Program-made: the position numbers and the translations under genes
Source of the DNA: RGIG5579 sp045655865
GTDB lineage: Bacteria; Bacillota; Clostridia; Oscillospirales; SIG627
Direction: 5' to 3'
Assembly (NCBI GenBank): GCA_045655865.1
Contig: JAZOQB010000031.1
Span: forward strand, 1 to 14,212
Length of the DNA: 14,212 nucleotides
Notes under the pieces: model-generated
The model's input: only the letters and a program-made list of their open reading frames with translations
What the model was told of the DNA's origin: nothing
Databases searched by the model: none
Shown here: piece after piece, positions 13,029 to 14,212 of the stretch
Numbering within the stretch: the first letter of the stretch is position 1
Layout of the letters: each line of letters opens with the position of its first letter

Positions 13029-14212
13029 ATGAAGAGATTTCTGTCAAAATCGCTGGTGCTTTTGCTTGCTGTTTTGATGGTGTTTTCTAGCTTTGCAACT
13101 GCTGCTTTTGCAGCGGAGGTGAGTGAGAATCCCGGCGCGGGAGGAGACTCTGAAAAGGCGGAAAACAGTACCAAGCTCGAGAAGATTCAGGAGCTTTTAA
13201 AAGCCAACGACTACTCGGAATACAGACTGCTTTACGGGGAAAAGCCCCAAGGAAATGACGATGTGGTCATTCCCGGTTCCGAGTTTAACAAGGAAAAAAC
13301 TACGGCAGAGGTTTTCGTGGATACTTACCTGGGAAGCCAGGAAGAAGTTGTCCTGATTCCCGAAGTAGGCGATGTGACCTGGGATTTTGAGATCAAACAT
13401 TCCGGGAACTATCACATTGCGATCTCTTATGCACCTATTGTCGATTACGACGGCGACGGTGACGGCCAAGCTGATGAAGGTATGATCAGCCACTCCGCCA
13501 CCATTAAGCGCGCCCTTTTGCTGGACGGGGCTTATCCTTTCCGTCAATCCCGCTACATTGAAATGAGCCGCGTTTGGATGGACGTGATCGGTGGCGAAGG
13601 AACCAATGATCGCGGCTTTGTTATCGATAACGACGGTAACGAAGTGAAGCCCAAAAAAGTGGAAGCGCCCGAATGGCGCGAGATCATTGCCGCGGATTCT
13701 ACCGGCTATATCGTGGATCCCTTCCTCTATTATATTGAGGCCGGCTCTCACACCTTTACTCTGGCCGAAGTGCAGGAGCCCTGTGCCATTCGGGAGATTC
13801 GTATTTATTACGATGATTCCACTGTCAGCTACGAGGAGTACCTCAAGGCCAACCAAGGAAAAGAAGACCACGCCTCTCAGACTGAAATTTCTTACATTGA
13901 TGCTGAACTTCCCAGCCGCACCTCCTCCAATATTGTTTATCCCCTTTATGACCGTAGCTCTGCTGCCACCCAGCCTCAGAGTGCTTACAACATTTACTTG
14001 AACGCTTTGGGCGGAGAAAAGTGGCAGACTGTCGGCCAGTGGGTCACCTGGAAATTTGAAGTACAGGAAGACGGGTTTTACAACATCATGCCTCGCTTCC
14101 TCCAGTCCTTTGCTGAGGGTATGTACGTTTCCCGTCAGATCAAGATCGACGGCAAGACCCCTTACGAAGAGGCCAATCATCTTCGCTTTAAATATAGCGA
14201 CGAATGGCAGCT
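13029..14212 (+). CDS. large secreted surface protein, N-terminal part (runs off the window)
   Basis: Open from ATG 13029 to the window edge (394 codons, no stop). AGGAGGA lies about 10 bases upstream and a consensus promoter precedes it. Residues 1-28 form a classical signal peptide: MKRFLSKS, a hydrophobic core, and an AFA|AE cleavage site. The mature N terminus is a charged linker with a helix (about 46-60). Then come beta-rich regions containing WDFEIKHSGNYHIAISY (118-134) and WVTWKFEVQEDGFYNIMPRF (338-357), two similar W-x-F-E-x-x-x-x-G-x-Y-x-I units that look like a repeated carbohydrate-binding-like beta-sandwich. An acidic loop YDGDGDGQADEG (140-151) is EF-hand/dockerin-like and may bind calcium. 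I recall this arrangement in clostridial proteins that combine sugar-binding-like domains with an ABC solute-binding domain, but the decisive downstream part is outside the window. The long minus-strand reading frame over it is a shadow. Confidence 0.85.
   Translation, partial: MKRFLSKSLVLLLAVLMVFSSFATAAFAAEVSENPGAGGDSEKAENSTKLEKIQELLKANDYSEYRLLYGEKPQGNDDVVIPGSEFNKEKTTAEVFVDTYLGSQEEVVLIPEVGDVTWDFEIKHSGNYHIAISYAPIVDYDGDGDGQADEGMISHSATIKRALLLDGAYPFRQSRYIEMSRVWMDVIGGEGTNDRGFVIDNDGNEVKPKKVEAPEWREIIAADSTGYIVDPFLYYIEAGSHTFTLAEVQEPCAIREIRIYYDDSTVSYEEYLKANQGKEDHASQTEISYIDAELPSRTSSNIVYPLYDRSSAATQPQSAYNIYLNALGGEKWQTVGQWVTWKFEVQEDGFYNIMPRFLQSFAEGMYVSRQIKIDGKTPYEEANHLRFKYSDEWQ

Noticed and set aside
13197..14180. 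Minus-strand open frame (327 codons) near the window end
   Set aside because: The plus strand here is open from a signal-peptide start with a consensus promoter and ribosome site; the minus frame has none of these.
1..14212. CRISPR arrays, tRNA or rRNA genes, insertion sequences
   Set aside because: No regularly spaced repeats, cloverleaf signatures, rRNA-like stretches or transposase-like proteins were recognised.

Overview
The window looks like the chromosome of a Gram-positive, low-to-mid-GC Clostridia-type bacterium (Oscillospiraceae-like is my guess). The reasons are near-perfect AGGAGG ribosome sites at almost every gene, three TTG starts, sigma-A hexamers spaced 17 bp, U-tract terminators, a Clostridia-style MarR/ABC/ABC drug-exporter operon, and a large secreted protein of the kind these gut bacteria carry. 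No tRNA, rRNA, CRISPR array, transposase or integrase was seen.

Layout. (1) 1-72: the last codons of an unidentified upstream gene. (2) 155-4283: an operon of a MarR regulator and two ABC half-transporters. The two half-transporters form an asymmetric heterodimer: the first carries a degenerate ATP site (D for the catalytic E, Q for the switch H, S for the last Walker A glycine) and the second carries the matching degenerate SQGQ signature. It ends in two consecutive terminator-like hairpins. (3) 4450-10347: six tightly packed genes encoding the head of a short-tailed (P22-like) phage: portal, scaffold, major capsid protein, head-tail adaptor, a large stopper-like protein and a coiled-coil protein. 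It has its own candidate promoter and ends at a bidirectional terminator. No terminase, tail tip or spike, lysis, replication, integration or phage regulatory gene lies in or beside it, and every reading frame is open. (4) 10393-10899, minus strand: a small lipoprotein of unknown family, convergent with the capsid module. (5) 11034-12577: rnhA (RNase HI) behind a strong promoter, then mnmA (tRNA 2-thiouridylase), ending in a strong terminator. (6) 12578-13028: an AT-rich regulatory stretch with a consensus promoter. (7) 13029 to the window end: the N-terminal 394 residues of a large secreted protein.

The most interesting element is the capsid module. It reads as a self-contained virus-head cassette sitting between housekeeping genes, bounded by terminators and intact. 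The leading interpretations are a domesticated phage head making a particle for the host, a satellite-like element relying on another phage's terminase, or a freshly stripped prophage remnant that has not yet decayed. The sequence alone cannot separate these. Family calls rest on reading motifs and gene order, not on a database search.
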